NCBI GenBank assembly: GCA_026982255.1 | Contig: JALSHL010000304.1 | Location: 1 to 8,343 of the forward strand | From: Paracoccaceae bacterium | Lineage (GTDB): Bacteria; Pseudomonadota; Alphaproteobacteria; Rhodobacterales; Rhodobacteraceae | DNA: 8,343 nucleotides | Direction of reading: 5' to 3' | The notes under the pieces: generated by a model | The model's input: only the letters and a program-made list of their open reading frames with translations | Told to the model about the DNA's origin: nothing | The model's database searches: none | Translations under genes and position numbers: made by a program | In this document: positions 1 to 6,400 of the stretch, in pieces | How the letters are laid out: every line of letters starts with the position of its first letter | Position numbering within the stretch: the first letter of the stretch is position 1

Positions 1-1343
1 CCCAGCGCCACCTGCCGCGCCACCGCCGGATCATGGGTGATGACCGAGGCCACGAGGCTCCCCATCCCGCGATTGGCAATGGCGATTGCATGGTCGAGGT
101 CGCGATAGGGCATGATGGTGGAGACCGGTCCGAAGGCCTCGGTCCCGTGAACCTTGTCGGCTCCGTCGGGATCGGCGCAGTGGAACAGCATCGGCGGCAG
201 AAAGGCGCCGTGGTCTGGGTCGGCGCCTGCCACCTCGAAATTGTCGGGGTCGCCGTAAACCCGCGTTGCCTCGGTGCCGATAATCGCCGCCTTGGCCAGC
301 ACATCGGCCTTTTGCGCGTTCGACACCAGCGCCCCCATGCGGGTTTCCTTGTCCGACGGGTTGCCGATACGGGTTTTCGCCAGCCGCTCCGACAAGGCCC
401 CGATCACCGCCTGCACCTGCCCCTCGGGGGCAATGATCCGGCGGATGGCCGTGCATTTCTGCCCCGCCTTGACGGTCATTTCGCGGTGGATTTCCTTGAC
501 GAACAGATCGAATTCCGGCGTCCCCTCCACCGCATCCGGCCCGAGGATCGAGGCATTCAGGCTGTCCTGTTCCGCGACAAAACGGATCGAGTTGTGCAGG
601 ATATGCGGCGCCGAGCGCAGGGCAAAGGCCGTCTGCGCCGAGCCGGTAAAGCTGACCACATCCTGACAGGTCAGCCGCTCCAGCAGGTCGCCGGTGCCGC
701 CGGTGATCAACTGGAACGACCCTTCGGGAAAGATACCGCTGTCGATCATCAGGCGGAACGCCGCCTCGGTCACATAGCTGGTTGCCGTCGCCGGTTTCAC
801 AATCGCCGGCACACCGGCCAGCAGCGTCGGGGCGAGCTTTTCCAGCATCCCCCAGACCGGAAAATTGAACGCATTGATATGCACCGCCACCCCTTGCAAC
901 GGCGTGCAGATATGCTGCCCCAGAAACGAGCCGGAGCGCGAGAGCTGCTCTACCGGACCGTCCAGAAACACATGCCCGTCCGGCAATTCCCGCCGCCCCT
1001 TGGAGGAAAACACAAACAGCGTGCCGACGCCGCCGTCGATGTCGATCATATTGTCGGCTTGCGTCGCGCCGGTCTGGAATGACAGGTCATAAAGCGCCTG
1101 TTTGTTGTCGTTCAGATGCTGCGCCAGCGCCTTCAGCCGGTAGGCCCGCTCGTGAAAGGTCAGCGCCCGCAGGGCAGGGCCGCCGACATTGCGCGCGAAA
1201 TCCAGCATCGCCTGAAAGTCCAGCGCGCGGTTTCCGGCGGTGGCGATCACCTCGCCGCTCACCGCGCTTTCGATTGGCCGTGCGCCCTCGCCGGGGGCGA
1301 TCCAGCGACCGGCGGCGAAACTGTGGATTTGCATAATGCTCAT
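1..1343 (-). CDS. paaZ: PaaZ, oxepin-CoA hydrolase / semialdehyde dehydrogenase, 3' end cut by window edge
   Basis: This is the N-terminal 447 residues of the bifunctional phenylacetate-pathway enzyme PaaZ; the reading frame stays open to the left edge. The visible part is the aldehyde dehydrogenase domain, which oxidises 3-oxo-5,6-dehydrosuberyl-CoA semialdehyde. The MaoC-like hydratase domain that opens oxepin-CoA would lie beyond the edge (the E. coli protein is about 680 residues). Stretches such as TFHERAYRLKALAQHL, QTGATQADNMIDIDGG and HINAFNFPVWGMLEKLAP closely match E. coli PaaZ as I recall it. The catalytic set is intact: Asn160 in NAFNFP, Glu258 in AEQDSLN and Cys297 in KAGQKCTAIRR. 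The chosen ATG follows GAGGA (1352-1356) by 8 nt. An in-frame ATG three codons later (1332-1334) corresponds to the E. coli start and cannot be excluded. It is the last visible gene of the minus-strand operon, 15 bp after dctM. The soluble protein should act in the cytoplasm. Confidence 0.96.
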   Translation of the reverse strand, partial: MSIMQIHSFAAGRWIAPGEGARPIESAVSGEVIATAGNRALDFQAMLDFARNVGGPALRALTFHERAYRLKALAQHLNDNKQALYDLSFQTGATQADNMIDIDGGVGTLFVFSSKGRRELPDGHVFLDGPVEQLSRSGSFLGQHICTPLQGVAVHINAFNFPVWGMLEKLAPTLLAGVPAIVKPATATSYVTEAAFRLMIDSGIFPEGSFQLITGGTGDLLERLTCQDVVSFTGSAQTAFALRSAPHILHNSIRFVAEQDSLNASILGPDAVEGTPEFDLFVKEIHREMTVKAGQKCTAIRRIIAPEGQVQAVIGALSERLAKTRIGNPSDKETRMGALVSNAQKADVLAKAAIIGTEATRVYGDPDNFEVAGADPDHGAFLPPMLFHCADPDGADKVHGTEAFGPVSTIMPYRDLDHAIAIANRGMGSLVASVITHDPAVARQVAL

Positions 1344-1358
1344 GGAAAATATCCTCGG

Positions 1359-2672
1359 TTACATCTGGCTCGGCAGATAAAGGGAAATGGCGGGTATGCC
1401 GACCAGCAGCGCCAGCCGGAACAGGTCGAAAATCCAGAACGGGGTCACCCCGCGGAAAATCGTGCCGGTAGAGACATTGCCGACCACCCCCTTCAGGATG
1501 AACACGTTCAACCCGACAGGCGGGGTGATCAGGCTGATCTCGGTCACCACCACGACCACGATGCCGAACCAGACCGGATCGTAGCCGAGCGAGCTTACCA
1601 GCGGGAAAAAGATCGGCACGGTCAGCAGCAGCATCGACAGGCTTTCGAACACCATGCCCAGCAGCAGGTAAACCGCGATGATCATGATCATCACCGCCAT
1701 CGGCGACACCGACCAGTTGGTGACGATCTGGATCAGGGCTTCGGGCAGGCCGGCCAGATTGACGAAGTTGGAAAAGATCTGCGCCCCGATCAGCACGCCG
1801 AACAGCGCGGCCGAGGTGAACGTGGTTTCCTGCAACACCTCCAGCGTATCCTTGAACGTCAGATTACCGCGGCTGAGCGCGATCAGAAACGCGCCCATTG
1901 CGCCCATGCCTGCGGCCTCGGTCGGGGAAAACGTCAGGTTCAGCGGTTCGAAATCCAGTGCGCCATACAGCCCGCCGATAACCAGAAAGAACAGCAACAG
2001 CACGGCCCAGACACCGCGCAGGGCCACCAGCCGCTCGCGCCAGCTTGCCTTTTCCCCCGCTGGACCGGCGGACGGGTCGCGAAACACCGACCAGCGCACT
2101 GCGAACAGGTAGAACAGCACGCCCAGCAGTCCGGGCAAAATCCCGGCGATGAACAGCTTGCCGATAGAAGTTTCCGTCAGCAGGCCATAGATCACCAGAA
2201 TAACCGACGGCGGAATCAGGATCCCCAGCGTTCCGCCCGCTGCAATCGAGGCCGTGGACAACCCGTCGGAATAGCCATAGCGCCGCATTTCCGGCATCGC
2301 GACCTTGGACATGGTGGCCGCTGTTGCCAGCGACGATCCGCAAATCGCCGAAAACCCGCCACAGGCCACCACGGTTGCCATCGCCAGACCGCCGCGCATA
2401 TGGCCGAGGAAAGCATTGGAAACCGCATAAAGCTCGCGGCTCAACCCGCCCTTGTTTACAAACAGGCCCATCAGGATAAACAGCGGCACGACAGACAGGC
2501 TATAGCTTTGCGCCGTGTCCATCACCTGCCGCCCGACCATGGACATGGCGCCGTTGAAACCGCGTTCGTTCATATAGCCGACCATACCGACCAGCCCCAT
2601 GGCAAAGACGATCGGCATCCGTAGCAGAACCAGAACAAGAACGGCGGCAAAACCTATAAGGGCAAGAGTCAT
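1359..2672 (-). CDS. dctM: TRAP transporter large permease, DctM-type
   Basis: A 437-residue, very hydrophobic membrane protein with about a dozen predicted transmembrane stretches, the ion-coupled translocating subunit of a tripartite TRAP transporter. Family signatures are present: LRMPIVFAMG near residues 17-26, GGTLGILIPPS (146-156), SPTEAAGMG (249-257) and LITPPVGLNVFILKG (381-395). It is slightly longer than the common length of about 425; part of the excess is roughly eight residues between GGLYG and SPTEAA, where most relatives go almost directly into a TPTEAA motif. The start is firm: GGAGGT (2679-2684) lies 6 nt upstream, and the ATG overlaps the dctQ stop as ATGA, so translation is probably coupled. 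The gene is followed 15 bp later by paaZ, placing it inside a phenylacetate operon. The family is certain; the substrate is inferred only from context. The symbol is the generic family name. Confidence 0.95.
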   Translation of the reverse strand: MTLALIGFAAVLVLVLLRMPIVFAMGLVGMVGYMNERGFNGAMSMVGRQVMDTAQSYSLSVVPLFILMGLFVNKGGLSRELYAVSNAFLGHMRGGLAMATVVACGGFSAICGSSLATAATMSKVAMPEMRRYGYSDGLSTASIAAGGTLGILIPPSVILVIYGLLTETSIGKLFIAGILPGLLGVLFYLFAVRWSVFRDPSAGPAGEKASWRERLVALRGVWAVLLLFFLVIGGLYGALDFEPLNLTFSPTEAAGMGAMGAFLIALSRGNLTFKDTLEVLQETTFTSAALFGVLIGAQIFSNFVNLAGLPEALIQIVTNWSVSPMAVMIMIIAVYLLLGMVFESLSMLLLTVPIFFPLVSSLGYDPVWFGIVVVVVTEISLITPPVGLNVFILKGVVGNVSTGTIFRGVTPFWIFDLFRLALLVGIPAISLYLPSQM

Positions 2673-3172
2673 CGTTTGACCTCCAGCAACGCGGGTTTGA
2701 ACAGAAGCACCAGCCCCTCGACAATCAGGATCAGGGCAGTAAGGGCGGTGAAAACGGCAATGAACCAGCCGATATAGAATTGCGGAATCGCCAGATATTC
2801 GGTGACATCGCCGTAATCGCGCGCCCGTTCGGCCAGCACCTGCACCCGCATCGCGGGCCAGACCAGCATCACGCCGCTGGCCAGCGTCACCAGCCCGTCA
2901 CGCAGGTTGGACAGGCGGTAGCGTTTGAAAAGACTGTCGGTCAGGTCAACGGTGATATGCTCGCGCCGGGCGGAAACCACCGGCATCACGGCAAACACCA
3001 TGATTGCCATCAGAATGCGCGTCAGTTCGGTCGCAGCCTCGATCGGCGCGTTAAAGACAGAGCGCAGGACAACATCGGAAAACGTCATCAGCATCAGGAT
3101 AAAAAGCGCGGCAGAGGCCAGCAGAACCGGCGCAACAGCGGCTTTTCGCAATATCTGGATCAGGGATTTCAT
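2669..3172 (-). CDS. dctQ: TRAP transporter small permease, DctQ-type
   Basis: A 167-residue membrane protein matching the small permease subunit of TRAP transporters, which pairs with DctM and docks the periplasmic binding protein. Four hydrophobic segments are visible at about residues 12-30, 49-67, 92-106 and 131-157, as expected for the family. The signature DVVLRSVFNAPIEAATELTR (residues 33-52) has the usual FN-x-PI motif followed by a conserved Glu49. The start is the first ATG of the frame that leaves the first membrane segment intact, with only a weak purine-rich site (GAGAGA) upstream. It lies 54 bp after dctP, across a strong hairpin, and ends with a 4-bp ATGA overlap into dctM. The weak ribosome site plus the hairpin would suit lower expression than the binding protein. 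The symbol is a family name; the transported compound is not shown by the sequence. Confidence 0.93.
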   Translation of the reverse strand: MKSLIQILRKAAVAPVLLASAALFILMLMTFSDVVLRSVFNAPIEAATELTRILMAIMVFAVMPVVSARREHITVDLTDSLFKRYRLSNLRDGLVTLASGVMLVWPAMRVQVLAERARDYGDVTEYLAIPQFYIGWFIAVFTALTALILIVEGLVLLFKPALLEVKR

Positions 3173-3193
3173 CGGATCTCTCGTATGGGGTCA

Positions 3194-3216
3194 GGGCAGG
3201 CGAAGACCGCCTGCCC
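3194..3216 (-). other. Strong hairpin between dctP and dctQ
   Basis: A perfect 9-bp inverted repeat, GGGCAGGCG and CGCCTGCCC, encloses a 5-nt loop in the 54-bp spacer between the dctP stop codon and the dctQ start. Eight of nine pairs are G-C, so the RNA stem should be very stable. No T-run follows it on the minus strand, so it does not look like a full intrinsic terminator. The likelier role is an mRNA 3'-end stabiliser or partial attenuator that keeps binding-protein levels above those of the permeases. The repeat is seen directly; the role is inferred. Confidence 0.75.
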
Positions 3217-3226
3217 CAGTCTCGGA

Positions 3227-4249
3227 TTAGTAGTTCGCCATGGTTTCCTTGACGAAATCATAGGCCGCCTGCGCGTCCACGCCCTTGGCATCCAGTTCCG
3301 CCAGAACCTTGGCGGTCACGTCGGCCTGAATGGCGGCAAAGGCTTCCATATCCGCGGCCGAGGCCTCGGTGATGACATTGCCGTCGGCGGCGAGTGTGGC
3401 ATCACGGCCGATCTGGTCGATCTCGTCCCAGATTTTGCCGATTTCCCGCGACAGCGGCTCGCCGAACACTTTTTCTTCCAGCGCCTGCCGGATGTCCTCG
3501 GGCAGGTTGGCGAAAGTGTCCTCGTTCATGATGAAGGCGAAGGAGCCACGATACAGCCCGCCCGGAATTTCATACACATAGGGCGCCACTTCGGTCAGCT
3601 TGAACCCTTTGCGCGATTCAAACGGCATCACCACACCGTCCGCGGCGTTGGAGGCCAGCGTCTCGTAAACTTTCGGGGCCGGAACCTTGATACCGGTCGC
3701 GCCCAGCGCCGCGCCGACGTCACCGCCAACACCGCCCGGAATACGGATTTTCAGACCGGCAATCTCGTTCAGCGCGGTCACTGGATTGACCGTGTGCAAC
3801 TGCGCCGGACCGTGGGTGTTGAGGCTGATCAGCTTGACGCCGCGATGCTCGTTCAGCGGTTTCAGGAATTTCTCGTAAACCCGCCAGTCGGCGACCGAGG
3901 CCGCCTCGGCAGAGCCCTCATAACCCGGCAGCTCGATCAGCTTGGTGCCGGTGAAACGCCCGGCCTGATAGCCGTGGAAAATGATCGAGACATCGGCAGC
4001 GCCATCCATGATCAGGTCCATCTGCGCCGGCGGCGGTGCGATACCCAGTTTCAGCTCGGCAGTGACGCGCCCGTCGGTGGCTTCCTCGACCATCTCGATG
4101 AATTTCGGCCACATCTTGGCGTTGATCCCGTGCGTGGGCGGTGCCCAGCTGGAAATCGTCAACGTATATTCCTGCGCAAAAGCCGCCGATCCGGCCAGCG
4201 CCATCGCGGCCCCTGCCAGCAGCGTTGTCAGTTTCTTCAGTCCGGTCAT
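3227..4249 (-). CDS. dctP: TRAP transporter periplasmic solute-binding protein, DctP-type
   Basis: A 340-residue periplasmic binding protein of the DctP family. It begins with a classic Sec signal peptide: basic MTGLKK, a hydrophobic Leu/Ala core and an AFA cleavage site after residue 25, leaving a mature protein starting QEYTLTISSW. The conserved carboxylate-clamping arginine of the family is Arg169 in GLKIRIPGG, and the second family motif, SNAADGVVMPFES (200-212), carries Asn201. So the ligand is probably an organic acid. The reading frame can be extended upstream to 4342, but GGGAGG 5 nt before the internal ATG and the signal peptide fix the start at 4249. It lies 29 bp after the fused hydratase/dehydrogenase gene and heads dctPQM, within a phenylacetate catabolic operon. 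Phenylacetate or another aryl acid is the natural ligand guess. Some family members, such as TarP of Rhodopseudomonas, bind aromatic acids, but the sequence alone does not prove it here. Confidence 0.94.
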   Translation of the reverse strand: MTGLKKLTTLLAGAAMALAGSAAFAQEYTLTISSWAPPTHGINAKMWPKFIEMVEEATDGRVTAELKLGIAPPPAQMDLIMDGAADVSIIFHGYQAGRFTGTKLIELPGYEGSAEAASVADWRVYEKFLKPLNEHRGVKLISLNTHGPAQLHTVNPVTALNEIAGLKIRIPGGVGGDVGAALGATGIKVPAPKVYETLASNAADGVVMPFESRKGFKLTEVAPYVYEIPGGLYRGSFAFIMNEDTFANLPEDIRQALEEKVFGEPLSREIGKIWDEIDQIGRDATLAADGNVITEASAADMEAFAAIQADVTAKVLAELDAKGVDAQAAYDFVKETMANY

Positions 4250-4254
4250 GGTTT

Positions 4255-4260
4255 CCTCCC
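4255..4260 (-). promoter_or_regulatory. Ribosome binding site fixing the dctP start
   Basis: GGGAGG on the minus strand, 5 nt before the ATG at 4249. It is a near-consensus Shine-Dalgarno sequence and decides the start against the longer in-frame extension to 4342, which would overlap the upstream gene and bury the signal peptide. Confidence 0.85.
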
Positions 4261-4278
4261 TAAAGACCAGCGGCAAAT

Positions 4279-6306
4279 TCAGCTCAACAATGTGGAAATC
4301 TTCCACGAGCCGGGGCTTTGCCGCGCGACGGCCCCCATCCACCAGGATATTTCGTCAATGCCGACTTCCTCGGCATAGTGCATCGGCCCGCCGCGCCAGC
4401 GCGGAAAGCCGTAGCCGTGTATCTGGACCATATCGACGTCCGAAGGGCGCTCCGCGATGCCTTCCTCGACAATCCGCGCGCCCTCGTTGACCAGCGCCGC
4501 CACAACCAGATTGGCGATCTGGTCCTGCGAGAAATCGCTGCGTTCGATGCCGTTTTCCGCCGACCAGTTCTCGATCAGCGCCTCCACCTCCGCATCGCGG
4601 AGCGGCTTGCGCCCGCCCTCGTATCTATACCAGCCCTTGCCCGCGCGCTGGCCCAGCCGCCCGCCCTCGCACAGCATATCACCCAGCGGGATATAGCGTT
4701 CCGCCGGATCGCGCGTTGCCGCCTGCCGTTTGCGGTTGGCCCAGGCGATCTGCAATCCGGTCAGGTCCTGCAACTCATACGGTCCCATCGGCATACCGAA
4801 GGCCCGCATCGCCGCATCGACCTGATAGGGCAGACACCCGTCCGCCAGCAGGTAATCCGCCTGCCGCCGATAGGCCGCGAGCATCCGGTTGCCGATAAAC
4901 CCGTCGCAAATCCCCGACAGCACCGGCACCTTGCGCAAACGCTTGCCGAGCGCAAACCCCGTCGCCAGCACCTCTGCCGAGGTCTCCGGCGTTTTCACGA
5001 TCTCCAGCAGTTTCATGATGTGTGCGGGCGAAAAGAAGTGCAGCCCCAGACAGCGCGCCGGATTGCCGATCCCCGCAAAAATCTCCTGCGGGTCGAGGTA
5101 GGACGTATTCGTCGCCAGAATCGCCTCGCCACCGGTTTCGGCGGCCAGCGAGGCGAACACGGCGCGTTTGACGTCCAGATCCTCGAACACCGCCTCGATG
5201 GCCAGATCGGCCCCGCGCGCCGCCGCATACTCCGCCCCGGCCGAGAATTTTTCCAGCAAGGCATCGCGCTTTTCGGCCGAGCTTTTGCCCCGTTTCACCG
5301 CGCCATCCAGAATCCCGCGCACCCGTTCGGCCCCTGCTTCGGCTGCCGCGGCATCGCGTTCGATCATCGCCACCCGCAAGCCGCCGTTCAGGCAGGCCGC
5401 CGCGATACCGGCCCCCATCAGACCACCGCCGACCACAACCACGCGCGAAATATCGCGCGGCGTCACACCCTTGATCGCATCGGGTTTTGCCACCGTCCGT
5501 TCGGCAAAAAACGCATGCCGCAGCGCCCGCGATTCAGCCGCGTTGCGCAAGGCCAGATGCAGTTCGCGCTCGTGTTTCTGTCCGCTGGCAAAATCCGTCT
5601 CGCAGGCCCGTTTGACCGCATCGAAATTGTGCAACGGCGCGGCCTGCCCCTTGGCCCGCTTGCGCACGGTCAGGCGCTTTTCCGTGAAAAACTCCGGCTC
5701 CGGCAGGGTGATTTTCCGCTGGCTGACCGGCACGGGGACATCCGGCAGGATCGCCGCGAAATCCGTTGCCGCCTGCACCACATCGCCCGGAACCACCGTG
5801 TCCAGCGCGCCGAGCGCCCGCATCTCCGCCGCCGGTTTCATCATACCGGTGCAGCACATGTCTATTGCGGCTTCCACTCCGACCAGACGGGGCAGGCGCT
5901 GCGTGCCGCCCGCGCCGGGGATCAGCCCGACGTTGACTTCCGGCAGGCCGAAGCGCGTGCTCTCGGCGGCAATGCGAAAGGCGCAGCCCATGGCGATCTC
6001 GAACCCGCCGCCCAGCACGGTGCCGTGCATCGCCGCAATCCACGGCACAGGGCAGGCTTCAATCGCCGCGACCACATCCGGCAAATGCGGTTCCACCGGC
6101 GGCGCGTCGAATTCCGACATATCGCCACCGGCAATAAACGTGCGCCCCGCGCAGGACAGCACCGCCGCCTTCGCATCGCTGGCGGCCACGGCCTCCACCG
6201 CCGCCAGCAACCCCGCCCGCACAGTGGTAGAGGTCGCGTTCACCGGCGGGTTGTCGATGGTGACAAAGGCCAGATCATTTTCAAAACGGGTCGTTACAAC
6301 AGTCAC
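4279..6306 (-). CDS. Fused enoyl-CoA hydratase / 3-hydroxyacyl-CoA dehydrogenase (FadJ/FadB alpha-subunit type)
   Basis: A 675-residue multifunctional beta-oxidation enzyme. Residues 1-190 form a crotonase domain with both catalytic glutamates, Glu103 in GGGFEIAMGC and Glu123 in FGLPEVNVGLIPGAGGTQRL, plus the oxyanion-hole region around AGGDMSEF. Residues 287-465 form the NAD-binding dehydrogenase domain with VGGGLMGAGIA (292-302) and the catalytic His423 in LHFFSPAHIMKLLEIV, with Glu435 and Asn473 also present. Two C-terminal helical dehydrogenase segments follow, ending at GFPRWRGGPMHYAEEVG and a short tail. In this operon it most likely hydrates 2,3-dehydroadipyl-CoA and oxidises 3-hydroxyadipyl-CoA, the jobs of PaaF and PaaH in E. 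coli; whether its isomerase activity also covers part of PaaG is open. The start is GTG: an in-frame TGA lies two codons upstream and the next ATG is residue 63. The C-terminus appears some 10-20 residues shorter than relatives as I recall them. It is first in the minus-strand operon. Confidence 0.93.
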   Translation of the reverse strand: MTVVTTRFENDLAFVTIDNPPVNATSTTVRAGLLAAVEAVAASDAKAAVLSCAGRTFIAGGDMSEFDAPPVEPHLPDVVAAIEACPVPWIAAMHGTVLGGGFEIAMGCAFRIAAESTRFGLPEVNVGLIPGAGGTQRLPRLVGVEAAIDMCCTGMMKPAAEMRALGALDTVVPGDVVQAATDFAAILPDVPVPVSQRKITLPEPEFFTEKRLTVRKRAKGQAAPLHNFDAVKRACETDFASGQKHERELHLALRNAAESRALRHAFFAERTVAKPDAIKGVTPRDISRVVVVGGGLMGAGIAAACLNGGLRVAMIERDAAAAEAGAERVRGILDGAVKRGKSSAEKRDALLEKFSAGAEYAAARGADLAIEAVFEDLDVKRAVFASLAAETGGEAILATNTSYLDPQEIFAGIGNPARCLGLHFFSPAHIMKLLEIVKTPETSAEVLATGFALGKRLRKVPVLSGICDGFIGNRMLAAYRRQADYLLADGCLPYQVDAAMRAFGMPMGPYELQDLTGLQIAWANRKRQAATRDPAERYIPLGDMLCEGGRLGQRAGKGWYRYEGGRKPLRDAEVEALIENWSAENGIERSDFSQDQIANLVVAALVNEGARIVEEGIAERPSDVDMVQIHGYGFPRWRGGPMHYAEEVGIDEISWWMGAVARQSPGSWKISTLLS

Positions 6307-6311
6307 GATTC

Positions 6312-6316
6312 ACCTG
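6312..6316 (-). promoter_or_regulatory. Ribosome binding site for the GTG start of the fused hydratase/dehydrogenase
   Basis: AGGTG on the minus strand lies about 5 nt before the GTG at 6306. An in-frame TGA at 6310-6312 rules out any earlier start. The site is moderate in strength and the spacing short, so initiation may be modest. Confidence 0.55.
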
Positions 6317-6338
6317 TGATTCCAAATCAGCAGCCATT

Positions 6339-6367
6339 ACTATTGACCAACCGGTCGGTTTATGCAA
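6339..6367 (-). promoter_or_regulatory. Candidate promoter for the minus-strand operon
   Basis: On the minus strand TTGCAT (6362-6367) and AATAGT (6339-6344) are spaced by exactly 17 nt, matching sigma-70 boxes at 3/6 and 4/6 positions. The palindromic candidate operator fills the spacer, so a bound repressor would block polymerase. Alphaproteobacterial promoters are poorly conserved, hence low confidence. Confidence 0.35.
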
Positions 6368-6371
6368 ATGT
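6343..6371 (+). promoter_or_regulatory. Candidate promoter for paaI-paaK-tetR
   Basis: TTGACC (6343-6348) matches a -35 box at 5/6 positions. A weak -10 candidate, AAATGT (6366-6371), follows after 17 nt. The candidate operator overlaps the -35 box and the spacer. The -35 is convincing, the -10 is not, so the exact transcription start is uncertain. Confidence 0.35.
6346..6359. promoter_or_regulatory. Palindromic candidate operator for the PaaR-like TetR regulator
   Basis: ACCAACCGGTCGGT is a 14-bp dyad centred on the CCGG step, with six of seven base pairs symmetric; only A6349/C6356 breaks it. The symmetric ideal, ACCGACCGGTCGGT, is the type of site bound by many proteobacterial TetR regulators of acyl-CoA and phenylacetate genes. 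It lies midway in the 94-bp region between the two divergent operons, overlapping the candidate promoters of both, and a TetR gene is encoded in the plus-strand operon. This suggests joint control and autoregulation, with release by phenylacetyl-CoA as is known for PaaR proteins. The palindrome is observed; the regulator-site pairing is inferred. Confidence 0.65.
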
Positions 6372-6400
6372 TTTGTCAACACCGGCGCAAAGGGGGAAAA

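Noticed and set aside
1116..2624. A 502-codon plus-strand open frame opposite paaZ and dctM
   Set aside because: Antisense shadow of two well-supported genes; Gln/His/Arg-rich low-complexity translation.
3173..3226. The dctP-dctQ hairpin as a rho-independent terminator
   Set aside because: No run of T follows the stem on the minus strand, and same-operon genes follow with tight spacing.
4279..4330. A frameshift at the end of the hydratase/dehydrogenase gene
   Set aside because: Reading the other two frames across the stop gives no recognisable family tail; the protein is otherwise intact, so a natural early stop is simpler.
4250..4342. N-terminal extension of dctP
   Set aside because: It would overlap the upstream gene and place 31 polar residues before a perfect signal peptide; GGGAGG marks the internal ATG.
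2780..4378. A 532-codon plus-strand open frame opposite dctQ and dctP
   Set aside because: Antisense shadow of genes with clear signal peptide, membrane segments and family motifs.
6374..6379. A perfect TTGACA on the minus strand as a -35 box
   Set aside because: At 16-18 nt downstream there is only GC-rich operator sequence with no -10-like hexamer, so it does not form a promoter pair; the TTGCAT/AATAGT pair fits better.
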